This document shows positions 18,059-27,029 of a stretch of DNA of 64,000 nt, one piece after another. Made by a program: the position numbers and the translations under genes. Where the stretch lies: assembly GCF_022662475.1 (NCBI RefSeq), contig NZ_JAKNQQ010000002.1, positions 744,001-808,000 of the forward strand. Reading direction: 5' to 3'. This DNA comes from Sphingomonas sp. TREG-RG-20F-R18-01 (GTDB taxonomy: Bacteria; Pseudomonadota; Alphaproteobacteria; Sphingomonadales; Sphingomonadaceae). The stretch's first letter is position 1; the number at the start of each line of letters is the position of its first letter. The notes below the pieces were generated by a model. That model saw only the letters and a list, made by a program, of their open reading frames with translations, was not told the DNA's origin and did no database searches.

Positions 18059-19318
18059 TTAACTGACACCCATGTCAACAGCGTTGTCGAGCGGGCGCGC
18101 GCGGCGTTTCCAGCGGAAACTGCCGCTCCCCGATTGCAGGACCCCCCGCCGGAACGCGCGCACGCCGACCGCGATGAAGATCGCGACCCACACGGCCTGC
18201 CACAGCAACGCCAGCGCATGCAGCCCGAGCCCGCCCGACTGCGCCGCGCGGCCCGCCATGTAATAGGGCGAGCTCAGCGGGAAGATCGCGGCGAAGGTGC
18301 TGATCCAGCTGTCGGGTTTGGATACCGCGACCGCGCCCAGCCCGAACATCGCGACCTGGATCAGCGTGATCGGCAGCGACAGCAACTGGATCTCGCGGAC
18401 GCTTGCCGCCTGCGCGCCGACCCCGAGGAACACCGCGCCGAGCAGCATGTACGCCATGGTGAAATAGGCGAAGAACAACAGGGTGAAGAGCGGCAGGCCG
18501 ATCGCCGGGGTCAGGGTGGCGATGCCCGCCGCGAAATTGGCGGGCATCAGCATGCTCGCCTGGCTGATCAGCGTCCCCCAGAAGACGAGGAACAGCACCG
18601 CGACCCCGAACGTGCCGAGCAGCTTGCCGAAAAAAACCGATTCGAGCGGGACCGCGGCGGCGAGCACTTCGATCACCTTGTTGCCGCGTTCCTCCGCGAC
18701 ACCGCTGACGACCTGTCCGGCGAGCAGCAGCGTCAGGAAGAACAAGGCGAACACTGCGAAGAAGCCGGACGCACTCGCGCCGCGCAGTGAGGGCGCATGG
18801 CGCGAGACCACCGTCTGGGTCGCGAGGCTGAGCGGGGCGACCCCGCTGCGGTCCGCCCGGAGCGCTTGTTCCGCAAGCGCGGCGAGATAGTCGCCCGCGC
18901 GCGCGCTGCGGTCGGTGTGGAGAATCTGCGGCGTGGCGAGCGGGCCGTAGAGTACCGCGACGACGTCCATGCGGGGGTCGTCGAACCGCGCGCGCGCCTG
19001 CCTCGCCGGGTCGGCGGCGGGTGTCTCGGTCTGGAGCACCGGCGGGGCTTCGTCCGAAACGCGATACAGCCGCCGCAGCCGCTGATCGAGCGCGGCCATG
19101 TCGGTCCCGCGCGCCGGGTCGACGATCGCGACGATTCGCGTCTTGGCGTCCGCGCCCTTGGACGCGGCGTTCGCGCCCAGCCCGCCGATTGCGCCGAACG
19201 ACCCCATCACCACCGGGGCGAGCAGAAAGATCAGGAAGGTCGGCGTAAACACCGTGGCGACGAAATCGCGCCGCGCGATCGTCCAGATCTGGCGGAGCAG
19301 GATACGAAAGCGGGTCAT
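18059..19318 (-). CDS. ABC transporter permease, NatB/ABC-2 type
   Basis: 419-residue membrane subunit of an export ABC transporter. One N-terminal membrane segment, a long soluble loop (about residues 50-195) and then about five to six membrane helices, the layout of the NatB-like ABC-2 family. The motif EERGNKVIEVLAAAVP after the first helix of the second block is characteristic. The start ATG overlaps the ATPase stop by 4 bases (ATGA). The exported substrate is unknown; NatAB exports sodium, others lipids or toxic compounds. Confidence 0.88.
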   Translation of the reverse strand: MTRFRILLRQIWTIARRDFVATVFTPTFLIFLLAPVVMGSFGAIGGLGANAASKGADAKTRIVAIVDPARGTDMAALDQRLRRLYRVSDEAPPVLQTETPAADPARQARARFDDPRMDVVAVLYGPLATPQILHTDRSARAGDYLAALAEQALRADRSGVAPLSLATQTVVSRHAPSLRGASASGFFAVFALFFLTLLLAGQVVSGVAEERGNKVIEVLAAAVPLESVFFGKLLGTFGVAVLFLVFWGTLISQASMLMPANFAAGIATLTPAIGLPLFTLLFFAYFTMAYMLLGAVFLGVGAQAASVREIQLLSLPITLIQVAMFGLGAVAVSKPDSWISTFAAIFPLSSPYYMAGRAAQSGGLGLHALALLWQAVWVAIFIAVGVRAFRRGVLQSGSGSFRWKRRARPLDNAVDMGVS

Positions 19319-20247
19319 GCCTGTTTCTCCTGCGCGGCGTCGTCCAACGCGGCCTTGCCGACGACCTTGACGAACACGTCGTGCAGCGACGGGCGTTCGA
19401 TCGACAGGCCGGAAATACCGTGTCCCGCCGCGATCAGCGTGCCCAGCACCTGTTCGACGCCTCCGTCGGGAACGGTGAAGCGCCAACCGTCCCCGACATG
19501 CTCGGCATCGGCGGGGAGGTGCGCCGCCACCGCCAAGGCATCGCGTGTCGGCGTGTAGAGCGCGCGCATCGGCAGCATCGCGCGCGCATCCGCAACCGTG
19601 CCCTCGAACCGGCGCTTGCCGCCCGCGATGATCGCGAGCCGGTCGCACAGGCGTTCGGCGTGCGCCATGACATGGGTCGAGAACAGCACCGTCGCGCCGC
19701 GGTCGCGCTCGGCGAGGATCAGCGCCTCGAGCCGTTCCTGGTTGACCGGGTCGAGCCCCGAGAAGGGTTCGTCGAGCACGAGCAGGTCGGGCTGGTGGAC
19801 GACCGAGCCGAGCAGCTGGACGAGTTGCGCCATCCCTTTCGACAATTTGCGGATCCGCGTGTCGGTGGCGTGGCCAAGCCCGGCCGCCTCGAGCAGCGTC
19901 ACCGCGCGCTTGCGCCCGGTCTTGAGGTCGAGCCCGCGCAACGCGCCCATGAACGCGATCGCATCCTTGGCGCGCATCGCCGGGTACAGCCCGCGCTCCT
20001 CGGGGAGGTAGCCGACCCGGTCGCTGACGTCGCGGGGGCGGTCATGGCCGAGCAGGGTGCGATGGCCGGCGTCGGGTTCGATGATCCCGAGCAGCATGCG
20101 CAGGGTCGTGGTCTTGCCCGCGCCGTTGGGCCCGAGCACGCCGTAGATCGCGCCCTTGGGCACGCTGATGTCGACTCCGTCGACGACGCGTCGCCCGCCG
20201 AACAGCTTGACCAGCCCCGATGCGTCGACCGCGAGTTCCTGCCGCAA
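19315..20247 (-). CDS. ABC transporter ATP-binding protein, NatA type
   Basis: Energises the permease encoded next. Walker A GPNGAGKTTT, Q-loop region GYLPEERGLYP, signature KLSKGMAQ (a variant of LSGGQ, usual in NatA-like proteins), Walker B LLVLDEPFSGLDPVN and the switch His in FSTHVM are present. A C-terminal DUF4162-like extension (about residues 215-300) is usual for this group. No ATG lies upstream of the conserved start, so a TTG is likely: 20247 (spaced about 8 bases from GGGGGAA) or 20253. Divergent from queG with a gap of only 36-42 bp. Confidence 0.87.
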   Translation of the reverse strand: MRQELAVDASGLVKLFGGRRVVDGVDISVPKGAIYGVLGPNGAGKTTTLRMLLGIIEPDAGHRTLLGHDRPRDVSDRVGYLPEERGLYPAMRAKDAIAFMGALRGLDLKTGRKRAVTLLEAAGLGHATDTRIRKLSKGMAQLVQLLGSVVHQPDLLVLDEPFSGLDPVNQERLEALILAERDRGATVLFSTHVMAHAERLCDRLAIIAGGKRRFEGTVADARAMLPMRALYTPTRDALAVAAHLPADAEHVGDGWRFTVPDGGVEQVLGTLIAAGHGISGLSIERPSLHDVFVKVVGKAALDDAAQEKQA

Positions 20248-20289
20248 CGCCAATTCCCCCGATAGCCGTGCCCGTGGTAGCGGGGTGCG

Positions 20290-21540
20290 ATGCAGGAAGA
20301 CAAGACACTGTTGCACCGGCTGCGCGCAAAGGCGGCGGAGCTCGGCTTCGTCGCCTGTGGCGTCGCGCGCGCCGATGCCGCGCCGCGGACCGCTGCGCGA
20401 CTGCGCGAATGGCTCGATGCCGGGATGCACGGCGGCATGATCTGGATGGAGGAGCGCGCGCACCAGCGCCAGACGCCTTCTGCGCTGTGGCCGGAGGTGC
20501 GCAGCGTGATCGCGCTGGGCATGAGCTACGCGCCGGCGACCGACCCGCTTGCGCTCGCGGGGGAAAGCGGGGTCGGGCGGATCTCGGTCTATGCGCAGGG
20601 CGGCGATTATCACGATGTGGTCAAGCGCGCGCTGAAGGCGCTGGCGCGCTGGCTGGTCGCCGAAGTGCCGGGAACCGACCTGAAGGTGTTCGTCGATACC
20701 GCGCCGGTGATGGAGAAGCCGCTCTCGGCGGCGGCGGGGCTCGGGTGGCAGGGGAAACATACCAATCTGGTCAGCCGGGAACATGGCTCGTGGCTGTTCC
20801 TGGGGGCGATCTACACGACGCTGGAGGCGGGGGTGTTCGAGGATGTCGCGGCTGATGGTTCTGCCTCTGATCCTTCTTCTTCTAATTTTTCTCCCTTTAA
20901 GTCTTCCCCGGCGAAGGCCGGGGCCCAGTCGAGGGCCGCTGATGGCAAAGCACAGCGCCCGATTTCCACCGACGGCGCGACTGGGCCCCGGCCTTCGCCG
21001 GGGAAGCAGGAAAGGGGGGAAGATCAGCAAGAAACACGCAAGGAAGCCCGCGTCGTCGACCGCTGCGGCTCGTGCGACGCCTGCCAGCGCGCCTGCCCGA
21101 CCGATGCCTTCCCGTCGCCCTATCGGCTCGATGCGCGGCGCTGCATCTCTTATCTGACGATCGAACACGCCGGGCCGATCCCGCATGAATTCCGCGCGCG
21201 CATCGGCAACCGCATCTACGGCTGCGACGACTGCCTCGCGGTCTGCCCGTGGAACAAGTTCGCCGAAAGCGCGGCGGCCAACCGTGCGTTCCTGCCCCGC
21301 GCGGAAATGGTCGCGCCGCGGTTGGCGGATTTGCTGGCGCTGGACGACGCAAGTTTCCGGCAGGTTTTCGCAGGCTCGCCGATCAAGCGGATCGGGCGCA
21401 ACAAGATGATGCGCAACTGCCTGATCGCGGCGGGGAACAGCGGCGATGCGGGGTTGATCGACCGGGTGCAGGCGTTGCGCGAGGATCCCGACCCGGTCGT
21501 AGCGGAAGCCGCCGACTGGGCGCTGACCAGACTAACTTAA
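20290..21540 (+). CDS. queG: Epoxyqueuosine reductase QueG carrying an in-frame repeat insertion
   Basis: Last step of queuosine tRNA modification: cobalamin-dependent reduction of epoxyqueuosine. Visible: N-terminal cobalamin domain, catalytic Asp136 in [10 protein letters not shown], two ferredoxin-like [4Fe-4S] motifs ([12 protein letters not shown] from Cys259 and [11 protein letters not shown]), and C-terminal HEAT-like helices. At 416 residues it is about 60 longer than usual. The excess lies at roughly residues 187-254, between the catalytic domain and the first cluster motif, and is encoded by a full family 1 palindromic repeat (20903-21006) with its flanks. The reading frame is intact across it, and all catalytic motifs are preserved, so I annotate it as functional. 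Confidence 0.92.
   Translation: MQEDKTLLHRLRAKAAELGFVACGVARADAAPRTAARLREWLDAGMHGGMIWMEERAHQRQTPSALWPEVRSVIALGMSYAPATDPLALAGESGVGRISVYAQGGDYHDVVKRALKALARWLVAEVPGTDLKVFVDTAPVMEKPLSAAAGLGWQGKHTNLVSREHGSWLFLGAIYTTLEAGVFEDVAADGSASDPSSSNFSPFKSSPAKAGAQSRAADGKAQRPISTDGATGPRPSPGKQERGEDQQETRKEARVVDRCGSCDACQRACPTDAFPSPYRLDARRCISYLTIEHAGPIPHEFRARIGNRIYGCDDCLAVCPWNKFAESAAANRAFLPRAEMVAPRLADLLALDDASFRQVFAGSPIKRIGRNKMMRNCLIAAGNSGDAGLIDRVQALREDPDPVVAEAADWALTRLT
20903..21006. repeat. Family 1 palindromic repeat inside queG, in frame
   Basis: Two perfect 29-bp inverted arms (20903-20931 and 20978-21006) enclose a 46-bp core. Arms are identical to those of the intergenic copy at 36333-36361 / 36408-36436. T-rich and G/A-rich flanks extend the element to about 20870-21030. 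It adds a Ser/Pro/Gly-rich linker to QueG. Confidence 0.93.
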
Positions 21541-21541
21541 A

Positions 21542-21708
21542 GCCCCTCCCCTTCAGGGGAGGGGTTGGGGGTGGGGCAGTTCAGCAAAACAAACTTCTCT
21601 GCGAGGCACAGCCCCACCCCAACCCAGCGTCGGGTCGGTCATGCCCCCGGCATGACCTGAACAGCGCGGGGCGCTGTTCACCCGACGCTCCTGAAGGGGA
21701 GGGGCTTT
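21542..21708. repeat. Family 3 palindromic repeat, long form
   Basis: Outer arms GCCCCTCCCCTTCAGGGGAG and CTCCTGAAGGGGAGGGGC, inner GGTTGGGGGTGGGGC / GCCCCACCCCAACCC, plus a second internal hairpin (GGTCATGCCCCCGGCATGACC). It fills the gap between convergent queG and the lipoprotein gene. The same long form lies within bchY (54526-54692). Confidence 0.9.
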
Positions 21709-21716
21709 TAGAAGAC

Positions 21717-22082
21717 CTACTTCCGCCGCCCGATCTGCAACGCGCCCACGCAACTGGCCCGGTCGATCGGCGAGCCATCGGTCTGGCGCGTGTCGAGATA
21801 GGTCACGACCGGCTCGCCATTTCCCTTGGGGTACAGATACGTATCGAGCACGCAGGTCGCGTTGCTGAACTGGAGTTTGCGTGCGGTGCCTTCGCGCACG
21901 TCGGCGATCGGCGCGCCGAACATGTGCGTCAGGCTCGCCGCGCTCGCACCCACGACCTGGCCGAGCCCCGTGCCCGCCGGGATCGGGATCATCGGCGCAC
22001 GGGCCATCGGCGTGGTCGCGGCGGTCGAGACGCACCCCCCGAGCAGCGCGAGCAGCAGCGCGGATCCGGCCAGCTTTTTCAT
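21717..22082 (-). CDS. Small putative lipoprotein
   Basis: 121 residues starting MKKLAGSALLLALLGGC, a lipoprotein signal with lipobox LGGC (Cys17). The mature part has a region LTHMFGAPIADVREGTARKLQF resembling SmpA/BamE-like outer-membrane lipoproteins, and two further cysteines near the C terminus. Its start overlaps the EI24 stop by 4 bases (ATGA), so both are cotranslated. Function not assigned. Confidence 0.78.
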   Translation of the reverse strand: MKKLAGSALLLALLGGCVSTAATTPMARAPMIPIPAGTGLGQVVGASAASLTHMFGAPIADVREGTARKLQFSNATCVLDTYLYPKGNGEPVVTYLDTRQTDGSPIDRASCVGALQIGRRK

Positions 22083-22759
22083 ACAGAACGCCCTTCATGG
22101 AACAGATGCGTCGCCATCGCCGCGCCGAGGATCGGTGCGAAGAGGTTGAGCACCGGAACCATGAACAACGCGGTCCCCGCAACCCCCAGCGCGAAGCGAT
22201 CGACCGCCCCGGTCTTGCGCCAGTCTCGCATCATCGCAGACGGCACGTGGCGCGCCGCCACCATCGTGCCCAAGTCGAGCCCGAGCAGCCAGCCGTTGAC
22301 GAGAAAGAACAACAGCCACGTCCCGACGCCGGTCACGAGCAAGGCGACATAGACCGGCGCCAGCACGAGGTTGACGAGGATCGCGCGCCCCGCCGACCGC
22401 AGCCCGAGCCCGATGCCGCGCCCCAGCGACACGTTGCGCGCGGTGGCGAGCGCCTGCGGGTAATGCCGCGCCTCGACCGCGATCACGACGTCGTCGGCGA
22501 AGACGCCCATCACCCCGATCGCGATCACGCGGAACAGCAGCCAGCTGACCCCGAACGCGGCGAGCAACGCGATCGCGCCGAGCAGCCCGCCGGCGGTCGA
22601 ATCCCATCCCCAGGTGGCGGCCAGCCGGGTCGCGCCATACCATAGCGCTGCCCCGAGGCCGGCGACCAGCAGGACCGTCACCGCCAGCGATTTGAGGAAC
22701 ACCGCGACGATCTTGGGATCGCCCAGCTGGCGAAGCGAGAGAAGGAAGGCACGCACCAT
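22079..22759 (-). CDS. EI24/CysZ-like membrane protein
   Basis: 226-residue integral membrane protein of the EI24 domain family (relatives include the sulfate permease CysZ). Four to six hydrophobic segments are visible, with the conserved final block VLNLFAPILGAAMATHLFHE typical of the family. No sulfur-assimilation genes are nearby, so a sulfate role is not supported by context. Translationally coupled to the downstream lipoprotein gene. Confidence 0.85.
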   Translation of the reverse strand: MVRAFLLSLRQLGDPKIVAVFLKSLAVTVLLVAGLGAALWYGATRLAATWGWDSTAGGLLGAIALLAAFGVSWLLFRVIAIGVMGVFADDVVIAVEARHYPQALATARNVSLGRGIGLGLRSAGRAILVNLVLAPVYVALLVTGVGTWLLFFLVNGWLLGLDLGTMVAARHVPSAMMRDWRKTGAVDRFALGVAGTALFMVPVLNLFAPILGAAMATHLFHEGRSV

Positions 22760-22792
22760 ATGCGGCGTGCCTACAGGCTGGCTGCTTCCCCG

Positions 22793-22832
22793 TCACCCCG
22801 GCGAGGGCCAGTGCCGCCGGGGTGCCGCGCGG
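22793..22832. repeat. Degenerate family 1 repeat
   Basis: GTCACCCCGGCGAGGGCC followed by a short GCCGGGGTG partner, in the divergent gap between EI24 and adenosine kinase genes. Diverged and shortened. Confidence 0.5.
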
Positions 22833-22950
22833 AACCTTCCGTCCTGCGCGCCGGCGCAAGCCCGCATCACCCGACCGGCGGACGGATGGTTGCGCCCGCC
22901 GCACCCCCCCGGTACGGCGCGGCAACGCTATTTGAAACCGGAGATCCCTT

Positions 22951-23949
22951 GTGACCGAGCCCACGTACGACGTCGTCGCGATCGGCAATGCCATCGTCGA
23001 CGTGCTGTCGCAGTCCGACGACGCCTTCCTCGCCGAAGCCGCGATGACCAAGGGCTCGATGCAGCTGATGTTCTCGCCGGAGGAAGCCGACGCACTCTAC
23101 GCCAAGATGGGCCCGGGGATCGAGGCGAGCGGCGGCTCGGCGGCGAACACCGTCGCCGGGATCGCGGCGATGGGCGGCAAGTGCGGCTTCATCGGCCAGG
23201 TCGCGAACGACGAACTCGGCGACATCTTCGCGCACGACATCCGTGCGGTCGGGATCGATTTCACCACCGCCGCCCGCGAAGGCGACCCAACGACCGCGCG
23301 GTGCCTGATCTTCGTGACGCCGGACGGCCAGCGCACGATGAACACCTTCCTCGGCGCATCGCAGTTCCTCCCCGAGGCGGCGCTCGACCGCGAGCTGATC
23401 GCGAGCGCGGCGATCCTGTATCTCGAGGGCTATCTGTGGGATCCCGAGGAACCGCGCCAGGCGATGCGCGCCGCGATCGACGTCGCGCGCGCGGCGGGGC
23501 GCAAGGTCGCGTTCACTTTGAGCGACGTGTTCTGCATCTCGCGCCACGGCGGTGATTTCCGCCAGCTGATGGCGGACGGCCTGATCGACATCATGTTCGC
23601 CAACGAAGCCGAGATCACCGCGCTGATGGAGACGGAGGATTTCGATGCGGCGGTGGCGGCCGCGGCGGCGGACGTGCCGATGCTGGTCGTCACGCGCAGC
23701 GAGCACGGGGCGATCGCGGTTTCCGGCGGTGAGACCGTCAGCGTCCCCGCCGAGCCGATCGACCGCGTCGTCGACACGACCGGCGCGGGCGACCTGTTCG
23801 CGGCGGGCTTCCTGCGTGGCCAGGCGCAGGGCAAGGACGTCGCGGCGTCGCTCAAGATGGGCGCGATCTGCGCGGCGGAGATCATCTCGCATTACGGCGC
23901 CCGCGCGCATGTCGATCTCAAGGCGCTGGTGGCGTCGAAGCTGGCGTAA
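22951..23949 (+). CDS. Adenosine kinase (PfkB-family carbohydrate kinase)
   Basis: Phosphorylates adenosine or a related nucleoside/sugar with ATP. The 332-residue protein has the PfkB motifs: GNAIVDVL near the N terminus, GGSAANTVAGIAAMGG (first signature), and DTTGAGDLFAAGFL (second signature with catalytic Asp). It starts with a GTG preceded by GGAG. Alphaproteobacterial homologues are annotated as adenosine kinase; another sugar substrate cannot be excluded. Confidence 0.87.
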   Translation: MTEPTYDVVAIGNAIVDVLSQSDDAFLAEAAMTKGSMQLMFSPEEADALYAKMGPGIEASGGSAANTVAGIAAMGGKCGFIGQVANDELGDIFAHDIRAVGIDFTTAAREGDPTTARCLIFVTPDGQRTMNTFLGASQFLPEAALDRELIASAAILYLEGYLWDPEEPRQAMRAAIDVARAAGRKVAFTLSDVFCISRHGGDFRQLMADGLIDIMFANEAEITALMETEDFDAAVAAAAADVPMLVVTRSEHGAIAVSGGETVSVPAEPIDRVVDTTGAGDLFAAGFLRGQAQGKDVAASLKMGAICAAEIISHYGARAHVDLKALVASKLA

Positions 23950-24067
23950 TCTCCACAGTGGCGCGGGTATGGCCGCCGGACGGGTTGCGAGACAGCCGTG
24001 GTCCGGCGGCCAGCCGGCGGCCAATCGCACCCTCGCCGCCGTCGACCGGGGAGTGCTCGCCGGGCGA

Positions 24068-25108
24068 TCACGCGGTCCGGGGCATCATTGCGATCAGCAG
24101 GTCCCGCGCGATCGAACCGAAGCGCATCCGGTTGTCGTTTGCGCCGAGATAGGCCCCGCAACAGGTTGCAAAGGCGATCTGGGCCATCGCCACGACCGGG
24201 TGCATGCCGTAGGAGCGGCTGCGCGCTTCCTGTTGGCGCAGCGCGCGGCGGACGAAACGCCGCGCCGCTGCGCGATCGAACGCCGGGAAACGCGCCTCGC
24301 AGGCCGGATCCAGTTCGTCGATCACCTCGACCATGCGCCGTGTCGCTTCCAGATACGTCCTTCCCTTCGCGACGTACGTCGCGCGATCCTCGGCTTTCTC
24401 CCGCGGCTTTCCGGTGCCGTAAAGATTGTTCTGGTGTTGCCGATAATCGACCAGCGGCGCGTCGAGTTCGACGGTCTGGCCGAGGATCTGCGCCAGGAAG
24501 GTGACCCAGCGGTCGTGGGCGGTTGGCTGCGCTGGATCGAGATAGTTGCAAAACCGCGCGATATCGCGAGACACGGTCAGGATGTCACGGCGGTACACCA
24601 TCGTGAACCCAGCGAAGGTGCCCCACACATCGTAGCTCAGCGGCCGCCTGGTGGCATTTTGCGTGATCCCCTGGTCGAACACGCCGATGGGGACCCCGGC
24701 GGGATCGATCAGGTTGGCGCGGTGGGTGACCAGGCTGACCGCGGGATCGGCGAACGCCGCCGCGCACATGTCGAGCTTGTCGGACCGCCAGACGTCGTCC
24801 TGGTCGCAAAAGGCGATGACGTCGCCCGTCGCGGTATGCGCGGCGGCAAGGAAGTTATCGGCAAACCCCAGACCCGGCACGTTGCGGATGATGGTGACCG
24901 CAACCCGGGACTGCTGCGCAAATGCCGCGACGATGGCCATCGTCTCGTCGCTGGAATTGTCGTCGGTGATGATGATCTCGTCGGGGAGACGGGTCTGCGC
25001 GAGCAGGCTGTCCAGTTGCTCCGGCAAGAAGCGTGCGCCGTTATGGGTGGCGAGGACCACCGATATCGTCAGCGAAGCAGCGGGTGTCGGTGCAGAAGAC
25101 AGGGGCAT
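24068..25108 (-). CDS. Glycosyltransferase family 2 protein
   Basis: 346 residues of the GT-A fold. The N terminus has VVLATHNGARFLPEQLDSLL, TDDNSSDET and the metal-binding FCDQDDVW, typical of GT2 enzymes near rhamnosyltransferases. The C-terminal third is helical and basic. It is isolated, with 278 bp upstream and 118 bp downstream free of genes, so it is not part of a visible polysaccharide cluster. Confidence 0.87.
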   Translation of the reverse strand: MPLSSAPTPAASLTISVVLATHNGARFLPEQLDSLLAQTRLPDEIIITDDNSSDETMAIVAAFAQQSRVAVTIIRNVPGLGFADNFLAAAHTATGDVIAFCDQDDVWRSDKLDMCAAAFADPAVSLVTHRANLIDPAGVPIGVFDQGITQNATRRPLSYDVWGTFAGFTMVYRRDILTVSRDIARFCNYLDPAQPTAHDRWVTFLAQILGQTVELDAPLVDYRQHQNNLYGTGKPREKAEDRATYVAKGRTYLEATRRMVEVIDELDPACEARFPAFDRAAARRFVRRALRQQEARSRSYGMHPVVAMAQIAFATCCGAYLGANDNRMRFGSIARDLLIAMMPRTA

Positions 25109-25331
25109 CGCTTTTCCTCGACCGTGATGCGGGTAAATGACCTGGGCGGATCAACCTTTGAAATTACAGTCAAACCTGCGACTTCTCACGCAAACGGGGC
25201 CGGTCAGGGCCGTCTATTGCTGGAGGATACACGGCATCGCTCGCACGCGGCGCCGTTCGTCTTCTACCGGTGACGGAACGCCGGGACAATATGCCCGTGC
25301 CTGCCCGACGACAGGACGCCCGCACGGGCAC
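25109..25331. other. Gene-free region upstream of the glycosyltransferase
   Basis: The 278-bp gap 25109-25386 holds no credible gene. Its part near 25140-25200 is AT-rich for this genome and probably contains the glycosyltransferase promoter (minus strand); no clear -35/-10 pair could be fixed. The end of the gap is the terminator at 25332-25360. Confidence 0.4.
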
Positions 25332-25360
25332 AAAAAAAGGCCGGGGACTGGGCCCCGGCC
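25332..25360 (-). terminator. Rho-independent terminator of the amino acid permease gene
   Basis: On the minus strand an 8-bp GC stem (GGCCGGGG / CCCCGGCC) with a 6-base loop is followed by seven U residues, 27 bases after the permease stop. The stem resembles a trimmed family 1 repeat arm, so a repeat may have been recruited as a terminator. Confidence 0.85.
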
Positions 25361-25386
25361 TCTTCGATCGTTTCAATCGAGCTTGA

Positions 25387-26940
25387 TCACCGCGGCGGCG
25401 GCATCCCCGCCAGCTCCGCTTCTTCCGGATCGTCGATCCCACGCCCCACATGGCTGCGCTGGCGGCTGTAGAGGAAGTAGATCAGCAACCCGATCACGCC
25501 CCAGCCCGGCAACACCAGCATCGCCACCAGCGGCAGGTTGAAGAACAGGAACAGGCAGCCGACGATCGTCAGCGGCGCGACCACCCAGGCGAACGGCGTG
25601 CGGAACGCGCGCTTGCGGTTTGGCTGGACCTTGCGCAGCACGAGCAGCGCGATCGCCACCATCATGAACGCATAGAGCGTCCCGGCATTGGCATAATCCG
25701 CAAGCTGGCCGACCGGCAGGAACGCCGCCGCCAGCGCGACCGCGCACCCCGTGATCATCGTCACGATATGCGGGGTCTTCCACTTCGGATGGACCTTGCT
25801 CCAGGCGGCCGGCAGCAGCCCGTCACGGCTCATCACGAAGAAGATGCGCGTCTGGCCGAACAGCAGCACGAGGATCACCGAGGGCAGGGCGATGAACGCG
25901 GCATAGCCGAGCATGTTGCCGATCGGGCCGAAGCCGATCTGGCGCAGGACGTGGGCGAGCGCCTCGTTCGAGCAGACCAGCTTGCCGGCATGCTCCGCCA
26001 TCGCGCACTGCCGCGCGAGTTCTTCCGACCCGGTGGGGAAGGGGATGCCGTTCGGGCCCATGATCGGCTGGCCGCCGATCGTCCCGATCGCGCCCGCCGC
26101 GACGACGATGTAGAAGATCGTGCAGAACACGAGGCTGCCGATCAGCCCGATCGGCACGTTGCGCTGCGGGTTCTTGGTTTCCTCCGCCGCGGTCGAGACC
26201 GAGTCGAAACCGACATAGGCGAAGAAGATCGTCGCCGCCGCGCCGACCGCGCCGACTCCGGTGCCGAAGCCGCCAAACAGGCCGGCGGGAAGGAACGGAT
26301 TGAACTGCGCGGGGTCGATCCGCGGCACCGTCAGGAACATGAAGACAAGCAGCGCGGCGATCTTGATCATCACCAGCACCGCGTTGACCTTGGCGCTCTC
26401 GCTCGTGCCGATCACCAGCAGCCAGGTGACCAGGAAGGAAATCACCACCGCGGGCAGGTTGATCAGCCCGCCGGGCGCGCCGCCGAGCGCGAGCGGCCCC
26501 GCCGAAAGATACGCCGGCAAATGGATGCCGAACGTATGTTGCAGGATCGTGCCGGAAAAATAGCCCGACCACCCGACCGCGACCGCGCTGGCGGCGACCG
26601 CATATTCGAGGATCAGCGCCCAACCGACCGTCCAGGCGAGGAATTCGCCCATGGAGGCATAGGTATAGGTGTAGGCGGACCCGGCCACCGGGATCATCGC
26701 GGCAATCTCGGCGTAGCAGAGCGCGGCAACGATGCAGATCGCGCCTGCGATCGCGAAGGCCAGCATCAGGCCAGGACCGGCCTTCTGCGCCCCGGCCGCG
26801 GTCAGCACGAAGATCCCCGTGCCGATGACGCACCCGATCCCGAACAAGGTCAGCTGAAACCAGCCGAGCGAACGGTGGAGCGATTTCTTCTCAGCAGTCG
26901 CAAGAATGGCGTCGAGAGACTTGATACGCCCAAATAACAT
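25387..26940 (-). CDS. APC-family amino acid permease
   Basis: 517-residue cytoplasmic-membrane transporter with about 12-13 hydrophobic segments. The first helix motif GIGCVIGTGIFVLTA and the KSLHRSLGWFQL lead-in match the cationic amino acid transporter-like branch of the APC superfamily (YfnA/CAT type). A long periplasmic loop with two cysteines (ARQCAMAEH, LVCSNEA) occurs near residues 305-325. The gene ends at a strong terminator (25332-25360). Confidence 0.92.
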   Translation of the reverse strand: MLFGRIKSLDAILATAEKKSLHRSLGWFQLTLFGIGCVIGTGIFVLTAAGAQKAGPGLMLAFAIAGAICIVAALCYAEIAAMIPVAGSAYTYTYASMGEFLAWTVGWALILEYAVAASAVAVGWSGYFSGTILQHTFGIHLPAYLSAGPLALGGAPGGLINLPAVVISFLVTWLLVIGTSESAKVNAVLVMIKIAALLVFMFLTVPRIDPAQFNPFLPAGLFGGFGTGVGAVGAAATIFFAYVGFDSVSTAAEETKNPQRNVPIGLIGSLVFCTIFYIVVAAGAIGTIGGQPIMGPNGIPFPTGSEELARQCAMAEHAGKLVCSNEALAHVLRQIGFGPIGNMLGYAAFIALPSVILVLLFGQTRIFFVMSRDGLLPAAWSKVHPKWKTPHIVTMITGCAVALAAAFLPVGQLADYANAGTLYAFMMVAIALLVLRKVQPNRKRAFRTPFAWVVAPLTIVGCLFLFFNLPLVAMLVLPGWGVIGLLIYFLYSRQRSHVGRGIDDPEEAELAGMPPPR

Positions 26941-27029
26941 GCGGTGAATTCTCCCGGGAGTTCAGCGGGCTTGTTGCCGCGCAATGATTGTGCGCGAGCC
27001 TAGCTGCAAATGGCCCCCGCGCAAGAGCC

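Noticed and set aside
20903..21006. queG as a pseudogene broken by insertion
   Set aside because: The frame is open from start to stop across the insertion and all catalytic and cluster motifs are intact.
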